Positions 27,178-36,505 of a DNA stretch of 64,000 nucleotides are shown one piece after another. The DNA comes from Ottowia sp. SB7-C50 (GTDB lineage: Bacteria > Pseudomonadota > Gammaproteobacteria > Burkholderiales > Burkholderiaceae_C): the NCBI RefSeq assembly GCF_033110285.1, contig NZ_CP136995.1, positions 806,001 to 870,000 of the forward strand. The letters run 5' to 3'. The notes under the pieces were generated by a model. That model ran no database searches, was not told the DNA's origin, and saw only the letters and a program-made list of their open reading frames with translations. How positions within the stretch are numbered: position 1 is the first letter of the stretch; every line of letters starts with the position of its first letter. A program made the position numbers and the translations under genes.

Positions 27178-28113
27178 TCAGCCGCCCGGCACGCGCAGGC
27201 AGCGCCCCTCGCGCGCCAGTTGGTCGAAGCCGGCCGCCAGCGCGTCCAGCAGCTGCCGCAGCGCCGGCCGCATGCCCTGCCGGCTGGCGAAGGCCGCCTG
27301 AACCAGCCCGGGCGGCGGCGCCCAGCCGGGCAGCAGCTCCTGCAATTCGCCCCGCGCCAGCGGGCCATGCGCCATCAGCCGGGGCAGGGCGGCGCAGCCC
27401 ACGCCCGCCAGCGCGGCGCACAGCAGCGCGCCCATGTCGTCGGCCACCAGGCGCGGCGCCAGCGGCACGTCGGCCTGCGCGCCCTCGGGGCCGCTCAGGC
27501 GCCAGCGCGTTTCGTCGGGTGAATTGCCCAGCGCCAGCGTGGGCAGGCGCGCCAGGTCGGCCGGCGTGGCGGGCGGCGGCGCATTGGCCAGCAGGCGGGG
27601 CGCGGCCACCAGCACATGCGGGCTGAGCGCCAGCGCCTTGACCACCTCGTCCTGCGGCAGTGCGGCGCCGGGGGCGCGCACGCGCAGCGCCAGGTCCACG
27701 CCGTCCTGCCACACGTCGACGTTGCGGTTGCTGGCCTGCACGCGGATGTCGACCTGCGGCCAGGCGTTGAGAAAGCGCGCCAGCATGTCGCCCACGGCGT
27801 GCTGCAGCAGCGCGGGCGGGCACGACAGGCGCACGGTGCCGCGCGGTGCGGCGGTCTGTTCATGCACCAGCGCCTGCACGCCGGCGGCCTCGGCCAGCAT
27901 GGCGTGGGCGTGCTGCAGCGTGCGCTGGCCGATCTCGGTCAGCGCAAAGCGCCGCGTGGTGCGCTGGATGAGCCGCACGCCCAGTTGCGATTCCAGCTCG
28001 GCCACGCGGCGGCTCAGCTTGCTTTTGGGGATGCCGGTGGCGCGCTCGGCCGCGGCAAAGCCGCCGTGATCGTCCACCTGGGCGAAGTAGGCGAGGGCGT
28101 TCAGGTCTTGCAT
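27178..28113 (-). CDS. LysR-family transcriptional regulator
   Basis: A 311-residue regulator with an N-terminal winged helix-turn-helix (residues 3-62, DLNALAYFAQVDDHGGFAAAERATGI...SRRVAELESQLG) and a C-terminal periplasmic-binding-like effector domain. It is divergent from the first pirin gene, with a palindrome in between, the usual arrangement for a LysR regulator that controls its neighbour. The start at 28113 (MQDLNALAYF) fits the family; a longer frame adds 14 residues. Confidence 0.92.
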   Translation of the reverse strand: MQDLNALAYFAQVDDHGGFAAAERATGIPKSKLSRRVAELESQLGVRLIQRTTRRFALTEIGQRTLQHAHAMLAEAAGVQALVHEQTAAPRGTVRLSCPPALLQHAVGDMLARFLNAWPQVDIRVQASNRNVDVWQDGVDLALRVRAPGAALPQDEVVKALALSPHVLVAAPRLLANAPPPATPADLARLPTLALGNSPDETRWRLSGPEGAQADVPLAPRLVADDMGALLCAALAGVGCAALPRLMAHGPLARGELQELLPGWAPPPGLVQAAFASRQGMRPALRQLLDALAAGFDQLAREGRCLRVPGG

Positions 28114-28138
28114 GGGGCTTTGAGGCTTTAAAACGGCC

Positions 28139-28195
28139 GGACGCGAAGGACGCAAAGGATTCGCGAAGGACGCAAAAGAAAATCCAAAAGATTTT
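28139..28195. repeat. R3-type dispersed repeat, copy 2 (partial)
   Basis: GACGCGAAGGACGCAAAGGA and a second GCGAAGGACGCAAAAGAAAA unit, closely matching the left arm of the copy after ffh. The right arm is eroded. It lies directly upstream of the LysR gene on the minus strand. Confidence 0.6.
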
Positions 28196-28236
28196 TTGGG
28201 GCTGCGTCAGCGGCTTTTGCCTGCGGACGGCTCATT

Positions 28237-28252
28237 GTTCTGAATTTAGAAC
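28237..28252. promoter_or_regulatory. Palindromic operator candidate between LysR gene and pirin
   Basis: GTTCTGAATTTAGAAC is a near-perfect palindrome (GTTCT-N6-AGAAC) with the T-N11-A form favoured by LysR regulators. It is the most AT-rich part of the spacer and lies about 125 bp from each start codon. Confidence 0.6.
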
Positions 28253-28379
28253 GATATGGTGGATTTTTAATTGTTTAAACCCGATTGCCGCGCCCATACC
28301 ATTCAATCATGCGCCGACGATCCGGTGGGCGCCCCACTTGGCGCGGCTCGGTCCGCGCACTGACGAAGAGCTTATCGAC

Positions 28380-29267
<888 letters not shown>

Positions 29268-29350
29268 TGCGGCGGGCCGCGCGTCGGCACCCCGATGCGC
29301 GGCCCTTGTCACGGCGCGCGGCCGCGGCGATGATGGGGTGCCAAACCGGC

Positions 29351-29400
29351 CGCCAGCGTTTGTCCAGAAAGCGCACATAGCTATTGATTTGATAGTATTC
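29351..29400. repeat. R1-type dispersed repeat
   Basis: GCGTTTG-N5-AAAGCGC followed by ATAGCTATTGATTTGATAGT. It occupies the spacer between the two pirin genes, 15 bp before the second ATG. Confidence 0.6.
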
Positions 29401-29414
29401 TGACGGAGCCTGCC

Positions 29415-30308
29415 ATGACCCCATCACCCCTGCGCATCCCCGCACGCACCGCCCACATCGGCGGTGGTGCGCCCGTGGCACGCACGCTGCCGTCGCGGCT
29501 CAAGCGCACCATCGGCGCCTGGTGTTTTCTGGACCACGCCGGGCCGGCGGACTTTGCGCCCGGCCAGGGGCTTCGCGTGGGGCCACACCCGCACACGGCG
29601 CTGCAGACCTTCACCTGGATGCTCGAAGGCGAGGTGCTGCACCGCGACAGCCTGGGCCACGAGCAGGTCATCCGCCCCGGTCAGGTCAACCTGATGACCG
29701 CGGGCCACGGCATCGCGCACACCGAGGAATCGCTGCCCAACCAGACCCGGCTGCACGCCGCGCAGCTGTGGATCGCGCTGCCCGCGCATGCGGCCGACAT
29801 GGCGCCGCGCTTCGACCACTACCCCGATCTGCCGCGCTGGCAGCACGACGGCATCGACGTGGTGCTGCTGGCGGGCGAATGGCAAGGCCGGCGCGCGCCG
29901 ACGCAGGTGCATACGCCGCTGGTTGGCGCCGACCTGTTCTCGGCCGCGGGCGCGCAGGCCTCGCTGCCGCTCGACCCGGCGTTTGAATACGGCCTGATGC
30001 CGCTCACCGGCACCGCCGCCGCGCAAGGCCAGGCACTGGCGCAGGACGAACTGCTGTACCTGCCGCCCGGCGCCACCGAGCTGGCGCTCGATCTGCCCGC
30101 CGGTACGCGCGCCATCCTGATCGGCGGCGAGCCGTTCACCGATGACATCACCATCTGGTGGAATTTCGTCGGCCACGGCAAGCCCTACATCACGCAGGCC
30201 CAGCGCGACTGGCAGGCAAACAGCCCGCGCTTTGGCGAAGTGAAGGGCTTTGACGGCCCCAGGCTGGATGCGCCGCCGGTGCCGTGGGCAAGCGGCAACA
30301 GCCCGTGA
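29415..30308 (+). CDS. Pirin-family protein (second of two)
   Basis: A 297-residue bicupin with the metal site in HPHTALQTFTWMLEGEVLHRDS and GQVNLMTAGHGIAHTEE. It is clearly related to, but quite different from, the pirin upstream, so the pair is not a recent duplication. The C-terminal cupin ends with IWWNFVGHGKPYITQA, typical of the YhhW/YhaK side of the family. The ATG at 29415 follows GGAGCC. It may be read with the first pirin, although an R1 repeat and a hairpin lie between. Confidence 0.9.
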   Translation: MTPSPLRIPARTAHIGGGAPVARTLPSRLKRTIGAWCFLDHAGPADFAPGQGLRVGPHPHTALQTFTWMLEGEVLHRDSLGHEQVIRPGQVNLMTAGHGIAHTEESLPNQTRLHAAQLWIALPAHAADMAPRFDHYPDLPRWQHDGIDVVLLAGEWQGRRAPTQVHTPLVGADLFSAAGAQASLPLDPAFEYGLMPLTGTAAAQGQALAQDELLYLPPGATELALDLPAGTRAILIGGEPFTDDITIWWNFVGHGKPYITQAQRDWQANSPRFGEVKGFDGPRLDAPPVPWASGNSP

Positions 30309-30400
30309 ACGCAAAGCGCGCAGAGGTGGCGCGAAAGGCGCAGAAAACCCCGGTTTTCTTCTGCGGCCTTTGCGCTGCTTTTGTGATCCTTGCGTTTTAA
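30306..30400. repeat. R3-type dispersed repeat, copy 3 (diverged)
   Basis: AACGCAAAGCGCGCAGAGG... pairs with ...CCTTTGCGCTGC and CCTTGCGTT; the inner part GGCGCAGAAAACCCCGGTTTTC forms its own hairpin. It follows the second pirin gene immediately and could be its terminator. Confidence 0.5.
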
Positions 30401-30402
30401 GG

Positions 30403-30445
30403 TATCAAAAATGATAGCTGCATGCGCTTGTCAGACCAGCGCTGC
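30403..30445. repeat. R1-type dispersed repeat
   Basis: TATCAAAAATGATAGCTGCATGCGCTTG followed by a degenerate AGCGC arm; the layout is the R1 repeat in reverse order. It is in the convergent spacer between the second pirin and the YnfA gene. Confidence 0.5.
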
Positions 30446-30465
30446 AGCCCAGAATCGCTTGAAGA

Positions 30466-30813
30466 TCAGCCGCCCTGGCGCCCGCCCCACACGATGATCA
30501 GCATGCCGGTCAAGGCCACGGCGCTGCCCGCCATGTCCCACGCCGTGGGGCGCACGCCATCGACCAGCCACAGCCAGGCGATTGCCGTCGCGACGTAAAC
30601 GCCGCCATAGGCCGCATACACGCGCCCCGACGCCGTCGGGTGCAGCGCCAGCAGCGCGACGAAGGCGGCCAGCGCCAGCGCCGCCGGCAGCAGCACCCAA
30701 CTGCCCGCGCGGCCGCGCAGCCACAGCGTGGGCAGGAAGCAGCCGACGATTTCCATCACGGCGGTGAGCACGAACAGCGCGGCGGTGGGCAGCGGGTGAG
30801 AGGGCAGCGTCAT
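30466..30813 (-). CDS. YnfA/UPF0060 family small membrane protein
   Basis: A 115-residue protein with four hydrophobic helices and the family signatures [17 protein letters not shown] and [18 protein letters not shown]...[11 protein letters not shown]. YnfA resembles small multidrug-resistance transporters, but its substrate is not established. The start at 30813 (MTLPSHPLP) removes 12 residues of a longer frame; the family start is close to the first helix. Confidence 0.92.
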   Translation of the reverse strand: MTLPSHPLPTAALFVLTAVMEIVGCFLPTLWLRGRAGSWVLLPAALALAAFVALLALHPTASGRVYAAYGGVYVATAIAWLWLVDGVRPTAWDMAGSAVALTGMLIIVWGGRQGG

Positions 30814-30910
30814 GGGGTGGGCGCGAAGCACGGGCAGCAGGGTTGGCAATGCCCTATGCTATACATAAAATAGCTGCAGACGCTGGCGCCATCAGCGCAG
30901 CAAGACCCAA

Positions 30911-31586
30911 ATGCCCCATTTTTCAACCGACCGCACCCCGCACCTGCCGCCCACGCGCCGCCAATGGCTGGCCAGCCTGGCCGGCGCGGCGCTGCTGGCC
31001 GGGTGCGCCAGCCGCACGGCATCGCGGGCTAGCGCGCCGGTGCCACCCGTCGTCGCGCGCCGCGCGCCACCGCCCGCCGTGCCGCCCACGCAGGCGGTGC
31101 TGGGGCTGGACCCGGCGGCGCGCGAGGCCTGCGTGGCGCAGGCCATGCTGCTGGTCAACACGCCTTATCGCTATGGCGGCAATACGCCCGAAGGCGGCTT
31201 CGACTGCAGCGGGCTGGTGCACTACGTGTTCGGCCAGGTGGCCGCGCGGGGCGCGCGCCTGCCGCGCAGCACGGCGCAGTGGGCGGCGGCCACGCTGCCG
31301 GTGGACGAGGCACGGCTGCAGCGCGGCGATCTGGTGTTCTTCAACACCAGCGGTGCGGCGTTTTCGCACATGGGGATTTACGTGGGAGGCGGGCAGTTTG
31401 TGCATGCGCCTTCGACGGGGGGGGACGGTGCGCAAGGACGCGGTGAGTGGGCGGTATTTTGGGCCGCGGTATTTGGGGGGGGCGGACGGTGTTTGCGGGG
31501 TGAGGGGGTGGGGGTGGAGGCGCTGTCGGCCGGGAGTTCGCCCCGGCGGGCGACCTACTTTTCTTTGCTCCGCCAAAGAAAAGTAG
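30911..31586 (+). CDS. NlpC/P60 peptidoglycan hydrolase lipoprotein, C-terminus frameshifted
   Basis: A signal peptide with lipobox LLAGC (residues 25-31 region) is followed by a short linker and an NlpC/P60 domain: catalytic Cys in GGFDCSGLVHYVF, His in FSHMGIYVGGG and the third residue in FVHAP. An 8-G run at 31417-31424 shifts the frame. With seven G the protein would continue GGTVRKDAVSGRYFGPRYLGG, the expected family ending, and stop at 31584-31586. As given, the frame instead runs on to 31909 through repeat sequence. All three catalytic residues precede the shift, so activity may survive. The cause could be an assembly error, phase variation or true decay. Confidence 0.8.
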
Positions 31587-31820
31587 GCAAAAGAAAGGCG
31601 GCCCCACTGGCCGTGTCCCTTCGCTGCGCTGCGGGCAGCCTGCGATGCTCGGGCGCGGGGCGGCGCTGCGGAACTCGCTTCGCGCTTCGCGCTGCGCTCA
31701 GACATCCGCAGCGAGTCAGAGCACGAAGCGCGCATGCTGCGCTGCGCGCCCGCCCCACGCCCTGCGCTTCTCGGCACGGCCAGAGGGGTGGCAAGTCCGC
31801 ACACGGGCCATCGCTGCGCT
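31554..31820. repeat. Long intergenic repeat-like element with a perfect palindrome
   Basis: It begins with 14-bp perfect arms (31554-31567 and 31574-31587, CCTACTTTTCTTTG...) around CTCCGC and continues AAAAGAAAGGCGGCCC, then about 230 bp of GC-rich non-coding DNA with many GCTGCGCTGCG-type units. I recognise the opening palindrome as common in Burkholderiales spacers. It could act as a terminator in both directions. No gene is seen in 31587-32187. Confidence 0.55.
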
Positions 31821-31985
31821 CGGCCTTGGCATTTACGCCCTCTTCCTCTGGGAGAGAGCCTACCCCCGCGAAGGCGGGGGGTGAGGGCAAAGCACTTCAA
31901 AAACCATAGCTGCGTGCGCTCTTTCCAGCACACGTTCAAACGCTTTCACCCCACAACGCAGGCCCATCAAGCGCAAGCCGCTATC

Positions 31986-32023
31986 AAAAAATAACCCGCC
32001 CGTTCTTTCCAGTCCGGGCGGGT
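31986..32023 (-). terminator. Terminator of metK
   Basis: On the minus strand, ACCCGCCCGG and CGGGCGGGT form a strong hairpin (31994-32023), followed by TTATTTTTT (plus-strand 31986-31994 is A-rich). It lies 165 bp after the metK stop, beyond the metK-tail echo. Confidence 0.7.
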
Positions 32024-32048
32024 GGGGCGGGCAGGGCGTTTGACAGGC

Positions 32049-32090
32049 TTACAGCCCGGCCGCTGCCCTCAGGGCCGCAGCCTAATCGGT
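32049..32090 (-). other. Diverged copy of the metK 3' end
   Basis: These 42 bases match the last 42 bases of metK (32188-32229) at 36 positions. Read on the minus strand, the copy encodes [12 protein letters not shown], against [13 protein letters not shown] in MetK, so most differences are synonymous. It lies 98 bp downstream of the real stop codon. Confidence 0.75.
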
Positions 32091-32187
32091 GCATTAGCGT
32101 CGGCCGGCGCCTGACGGCGCCTTCACGTCGGCTGCGCCGACATGAGCCTGCGCTGAAAGACCGATGCCGCGCTGGCGCGCGGTGGGT

Positions 32188-33375
32188 TTACAGCCCTGCT
32201 GCGGCCTTGAGGGCCGCAGCCTTATCGGTCTTTTCCCACGTGAATTCCGGTTCGTCGCGGCCAAAGTGGCCGTAGGCGGCGGTCTTCTCGTAGATGGGGC
32301 GCAGCAGGTCGAGCATCTGAATGATGCCTTTCGGGCGCAGGTCGAAGTGCTCGCGCACCAGTTGGGCAATCTTCTCGTCGCTGATCTTGCCGGTGCCTTC
32401 GGTGTAGACGGTGATGTTCATCGGTTCGGCCACGCCGATGGCGTAGGCCACCTGAATCTGGCACTGGCGCGCAATGCCGGCGGCGACGATGTTCTTGGCC
32501 ACGTAGCGCGCGGCATAGGCGGCGCTGCGGTCGACCTTGGTCGGGTCCTTGCCGCTGAAGGCGCCACCGCCGTGCGGGCAGGCGCCGCCGTAGGTGTCGA
32601 CGATGATCTTGCGGCCCGTCAGGCCACAGTCGCCCTGCGGGCCGCCGACGACGAAGCGGCCGGTGGGGTTGACCAGGTAGCGCGTGTCCTTCAGCCATTC
32701 CTTGGGCAGCACGGGCTTGATGATTTCCTCGATGACGGCCTCGTTGAAGCTGGCCTTCATCTTGGTCTGCGTCTCGCTCTGGTCGGGGTGGTGCTGGGTG
32801 GACAGCACCACGGTGTCGATGCTGTGCGGCTTGCCGTCGACGTAGCGCATCGTCACCTGGCTCTTGGCGTCGGGGCGCAGGAAGGGCAGCTTGCCGCTCT
32901 TGCGCAGCTGCGCCTGGCGCTCGACCAGGCGGTGCGCGTAGTAGATGGGCGCGGGCATCAGGGTGTCGGTCTCGTCGCAGGCGTAGCCGAACATCAGGCC
33001 CTGGTCGCCGGCGCCGGTGTTCAGGTGGTCGTCTGACGCGTGATCTACGCCCTGGGCGATGTCGTTGCTCTGCTTGTCATAGCAGACCATGACGGCGCAG
33101 CCCTTGTAGTCGATGCCGTACTCGGTGTTGTCGTAGCCGATGCGCTTGATGGTGTCGCGCGCGACCTGGATGTAGTCGACCGTGGCGTTGGTGGTGATTT
33201 CGCCGGCCAGCACGACCAGGCCGGTGTTGGTCAGCGTCTCGGCGGCCACGCGGCTGCGCGGGTCTTGCGCAAAGATGGCGTCGAGGATGGCATCCGAAAT
33301 CTGGTCGGCCACCTTGTCGGGGTGGCCTTCGGACACGGATTCAGAGGTGAAGAGAAAGCTGTTCGCCAGTTCCAT
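32188..33375 (-). CDS. metK: S-adenosylmethionine synthetase
   Basis: MetK makes S-adenosylmethionine from ATP and methionine in the cytoplasm. The 395-residue protein has [21 protein letters not shown], the ATP-binding [16 protein letters not shown] and the P-loop-like [19 protein letters not shown]. The start at 33375 follows CAGGAG and matches the family; a longer frame adds 17 residues. No recognisable SAM riboswitch was found in the spacer upstream. The C-terminal codons are echoed downstream at 32049-32090. Confidence 0.96.
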   Translation of the reverse strand: MELANSFLFTSESVSEGHPDKVADQISDAILDAIFAQDPRSRVAAETLTNTGLVVLAGEITTNATVDYIQVARDTIKRIGYDNTEYGIDYKGCAVMVCYDKQSNDIAQGVDHASDDHLNTGAGDQGLMFGYACDETDTLMPAPIYYAHRLVERQAQLRKSGKLPFLRPDAKSQVTMRYVDGKPHSIDTVVLSTQHHPDQSETQTKMKASFNEAVIEEIIKPVLPKEWLKDTRYLVNPTGRFVVGGPQGDCGLTGRKIIVDTYGGACPHGGGAFSGKDPTKVDRSAAYAARYVAKNIVAAGIARQCQIQVAYAIGVAEPMNITVYTEGTGKISDEKIAQLVREHFDLRPKGIIQMLDLLRPIYEKTAAYGHFGRDEPEFTWEKTDKAAALKAAAGL

Positions 33376-33511
33376 TGAATAAACTCCTGAGGTTTGAACA
33401 CTGCGTTGCCAAACTTTCGGGAGCACTGGCGAACGCTTTAGCAGAATGGTTTAACGTCGCCCTGCAAGTAGTTCCGTAACTCGGCGACCGCGCGATTTTA
33501 ATGCACTTGTC

Positions 33512-34348
33512 ATGCTGGCCTTGTATCGCTTCGCTTCGCGCTGGCCGCTCTGGCTGCTGCATGCGCTGGGCGCCGGGTTGGGCTGGCTGACGTGGGCGGC
33601 CTCGCCCACGTACCGGCGCCGCATCCGCGAAAACGCCGCCCAAGCCGGCTACGGCTTCGGCCAGGTGCGGGCCTGCGTGGCGCATGCCGGCCGCATGGCG
33701 CTGGAGATGCCGCGGCTGTGGTTCGGCGCGCCGGTGCCGCTGCAGTGGCTGCAGCATCAGGATGTGCTGGACGCGGCCTACGCCAGCGGGCGCGGCATCG
33801 TCTTCATGACGCCGCACATGGGCTGCTTCGAGATCACCGCGCAGGTGGTGGGCGCCCACTACGCCGCGCGCTTTGGCCCCATGACAGTGCTGTACCGGCC
33901 CGCGCGCCAGCCGCTGCTGCGCGACGTGGTCGAGCAGGCGCGCCGGCGCGAGGGTGTCGACACGGCGCCCACCACGCTGGCCGGCGTGCGGCAGATGATC
34001 CGCGCGCTGCGCGCCGGCCGCGCCGTCGGGCTGCTGCCCGACCAGGTGCCGCCGCAGGGGCAGGGCGTGTGGTCGCCGGTGTTCGGCCGGCCGGCCTACA
34101 CCATGACGCTGGCCGCCCGCCTGATCCAGCAGACCGGTGCCACGCCGCTGCTGGCCTGGGGCGAGCGGCTGCCGCACGCGCAGGGGTTCCGGCTGCACCT
34201 GCGGACTTTTCCTGAAGCGCTGAGCGACGATTTGGAGACCGCCGTCGCGCAGATCAACGGCGCGCTGGAGTCGCTGATCCGCGAGCGGCCCGGCCAGTAC
34301 CTGTGGGGCTATGGCCGCTACAAGACACCGAGGAGCGAAGCGGCATGA
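33512..34348 (+). CDS. LpxL/HtrB-family lipid A acyltransferase (first)
   Basis: An inner-membrane-associated acyltransferase of 278 residues. The N-terminal hydrophobic segment (about 9-30) is followed by the catalytic HX4E in TPHMGCFEI and by LLPDQVPPQGQG. It should add a secondary acyl chain to lipid A, though some paralogues act on other lipids. Its stop overlaps the ATG of a second acyltransferase (ATGA). It is divergent from metK. Confidence 0.9.
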   Translation: MLALYRFASRWPLWLLHALGAGLGWLTWAASPTYRRRIRENAAQAGYGFGQVRACVAHAGRMALEMPRLWFGAPVPLQWLQHQDVLDAAYASGRGIVFMTPHMGCFEITAQVVGAHYAARFGPMTVLYRPARQPLLRDVVEQARRREGVDTAPTTLAGVRQMIRALRAGRAVGLLPDQVPPQGQGVWSPVFGRPAYTMTLAARLIQQTGATPLLAWGERLPHAQGFRLHLRTFPEALSDDLETAVAQINGALESLIRERPGQYLWGYGRYKTPRSEAA

Positions 34349-35208
34349 AGCACCCTGGCGTCCTTCTGATGCGCGCGCTGGCGCACCTGCCGCTGCCGGT
34401 GCTGCGCGCGCTGGGTGGCGGGCTGGGGCGGTTGCTGTTCGTGCTGGCGCGGCGGCGGCGGCATGTGGCGCTGACCAACCTGCGGCTGTGCTTTCCGGAA
34501 TGGAGCGAGCGCCAGCGCATCGACGTGGCGCGGCGCAGCTTCGTGCTGTTTACACAGTCGTTCATCGACCGCGCCTGGGTCTGGCACGCGCCCGACGCCG
34601 TGGTGCGGGCGCGCATCCGGCTGGTGGGCGCGGTGGACGAGTTGCGCAAGCCCGAGGCCGCGGTGCTGTTCGCGCCGCACTTCTACGGCATGGATGCCGG
34701 CGGCGCGGCCATCATGCAGCAGGCGGTGCGCATTGGCGGCAGCATCTACAGCCCGCAGTCGGGCGCGGCGACCGACGCCTGGGTGCGCGCGGGGCGCGAG
34801 CGCTTCGGCGACGTGGTGCTCATCAACCGCCGCGACGGCATCAAGCCGGTGATCAAGTCACTGCGCGAAGGGCGCTACCTGTACCTGCTGCCCGACATGG
34901 ACCTGGGGCCGGAAGAGTCCATCTTCGTGCCCTTCTTCGGCGTGCCCGCCGCCACCGTGCCGTCGCTGCCGCGGCTGGCGCGCCTGGGCCGGGCGCGCGT
35001 GGTGCCCACGGTGACGCGCATGACGCGAGGCGGCTACGAAGTGCAGGTCGAACCCGCGTGGGCCGGCTATCCGGGCGACGACGTCGAGGCCGACACGGCG
35101 CTGATGAACCAGCGGCTGGAGGCCTGGATCCGCACCATGCCCGAGCAGTACTACTGGGTGCACAAGCGCTTCAAGACCCGCCCGCCGGGGCAGCCACCGG
35201 TGTATTGA
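34345..35208 (+). CDS. LpxL/HtrB-family lipid A acyltransferase (second)
   Basis: A 287-residue paralogue of the upstream gene with catalytic HX4D in FAPHFYGMDAGG and YLLPDMDLGPEESIFVPFFG. Low identity between the two suggests different acyl positions or chain lengths, as with LpxL and LpxM. The start at 34345 overlaps the first gene's stop, implying translational coupling and a fixed ratio. The C-terminal YYWVHKRFKTRPPG is the usual family ending. Confidence 0.9.
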   Translation: MKHPGVLLMRALAHLPLPVLRALGGGLGRLLFVLARRRRHVALTNLRLCFPEWSERQRIDVARRSFVLFTQSFIDRAWVWHAPDAVVRARIRLVGAVDELRKPEAAVLFAPHFYGMDAGGAAIMQQAVRIGGSIYSPQSGAATDAWVRAGRERFGDVVLINRRDGIKPVIKSLREGRYLYLLPDMDLGPEESIFVPFFGVPAATVPSLPRLARLGRARVVPTVTRMTRGGYEVQVEPAWAGYPGDDVEADTALMNQRLEAWIRTMPEQYYWVHKRFKTRPPGQPPVY

Positions 35209-35237
35209 CCCGCCGCCCGGCGGCATGGCGGCGCGCC

Positions 35238-35263
35238 AAAAAAAACCGCGCCCGAAGGCGCGG
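35238..35263 (-). terminator. Terminator of the BMP/purine transport operon
   Basis: ACCGCGCC...GGCGCGGT hairpin (35245-35263). On the minus strand it is followed by TTTTTTTT (plus A-run 35238-35245). It lies between the convergent second acyltransferase and the substrate-binding protein gene. Confidence 0.75.
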
Positions 35264-35290
35264 TCATTCGTCGCGGTGCAGCGACGGGAA

Positions 35291-36448
35291 TTACTTCTTC
35301 TCGCCGCCCGGCACCTTGCCCTCGACGCCCTTGACGAAGAAATTGATGCCGCCCAGGAACTGGTCGTCGCCCACGGCGTCCTTGGCCAGCACTTCCTTGC
35401 CGGTGTTGTCGCTGATCGGGCCTTTCCAGATCTGGTAGGTGCCCGCCTTCAGGCCGGCGCGGACGTCGTCCAGCGCCTTCTTGGCGTCTTCAGGCACGTC
35501 GGCCGCCAGCGACACCAGGTCGATGGTGCCTTCCTTCACGCCCCACCAGGTCTTGCCCGAGGCCCACTTGCCGTCCAGCGCCTCGCCCACGGCCTTGATG
35601 TAGTACGGGGCCCAGTTGATGATGGCCGAACCCAGGTGCGCCTTGGGCCCGTAGGCGGTCATGTCGCTGTCCCATCCGAAGCCGCGCTTGCCCATCTTCT
35701 CGGCCGTCTGCAGCACGGCGGAAGAGTCGGTGTTCTGCATCAGCACGTCGGCGCCGCCGTTGATGAGGGCGGTGGCGGCCTCGGTCTCTTTCGGCGGGTT
35801 AAACCATTCGTTGACCCACACCACCTTGGTCGTGACCTTGGGGTTGGTGCTCTGCGCGCCCAGCGTGAAGCTGTTGATGTTGCGGATCACCTCGGGAATC
35901 GGGATCGACGCCACCACGCCCAGCACGTTGGACTTGGTCATCTTGCCGGCGATCACACCAGCCATGTAGGCGCCTTCGTAGGTGCGGCTGTCGTAGGTGC
36001 GCAGGTTCTCGGATTGCTTGTAGCCGGTGGCGTGCTCGAACTTGACGTCCTTGCTGTCGGCGGCCACTTTCAGCATCGGCTCCATGTAGCCGAAGGTGGT
36101 GCCGAAGATCAGCTTGTTGCCCTGGCCGACCATGTCGCGCAGCACGCGCTCGGCGTCGGCGGATTCGGGCACGCTCTCGACGTAGCTGGTGACGATGCGG
36201 TCACCGTATTCCTTTTCGACGGCCTTGCGCGCGTTGTCGTGCGCGAAGGTCCAGCCGCCGTCGCCCACCGGGCCGACGTAGGCGAAGGCGACCTTCAGCG
36301 GGTCGGCCTTGGCAGCGGCCGGGGCGGGCGCAGGCGCGGGGGCCGGCGCAGGGGCGGCTTCTTCCTTCTTGCCGCAGGCCACCAGCGTGGCGGCGGCGGC
36401 CGACAGGGCTGCCAGCTTCAACAGGTTGCGTTTGTTCAGTTTCGTCAT
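35291..36448 (-). CDS. BMP-family substrate-binding lipoprotein of a purine/nucleoside ABC transporter
   Basis: A 385-residue exported lipoprotein: signal peptide with lipobox LVAC (Cys25), an Ala/Pro linker (about residues 32-50), then a BMP/PnrA domain with FAYVGPVGDGGWTFAHDNAR and FGTTFGYMEPM. Such proteins bind nucleosides or purine bases in the periplasm. It is the last gene of a minus-strand run: deaminase, ATPase, permease, permease, binding protein. The start at 36448 (MTKLNKRNLLK) fits a signal peptide; the longer frame adds six residues. Confidence 0.92.
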   Translation of the reverse strand: MTKLNKRNLLKLAALSAAAATLVACGKKEEAAPAPAPAPAPAPAAAKADPLKVAFAYVGPVGDGGWTFAHDNARKAVEKEYGDRIVTSYVESVPESADAERVLRDMVGQGNKLIFGTTFGYMEPMLKVAADSKDVKFEHATGYKQSENLRTYDSRTYEGAYMAGVIAGKMTKSNVLGVVASIPIPEVIRNINSFTLGAQSTNPKVTTKVVWVNEWFNPPKETEAATALINGGADVLMQNTDSSAVLQTAEKMGKRGFGWDSDMTAYGPKAHLGSAIINWAPYYIKAVGEALDGKWASGKTWWGVKEGTIDLVSLAADVPEDAKKALDDVRAGLKAGTYQIWKGPISDNTGKEVLAKDAVGDDQFLGGINFFVKGVEGKVPGGEKK

Positions 36449-36505
36449 GGCCTTCCTCGTCGGCATGGTGGGTTGGAAAAGGGATTCTAGAACCGGGATG
36501 CCAGA

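Noticed and set aside
29275..29304. GC-rich hairpin after the first pirin as a firm terminator
   Set aside because: The stem is good but no T-run follows, so it was only mentioned in the gene entry.
31587..31909. C-terminal 110 residues of the shifted NlpC/P60 frame as a real extension
   Set aside because: The stretch is translated from a palindromic intergenic repeat and GC-rich non-coding units; the true family ending is found in the neighbouring frame.
33376..33511. Possible SAM- or SAH-type riboswitch upstream of metK
   Set aside because: I could not place the conserved cores of the known SAM or SAH classes, and the short leader shows only a weak GTTTG/CAAAC inverted repeat near the ribosome-binding site.
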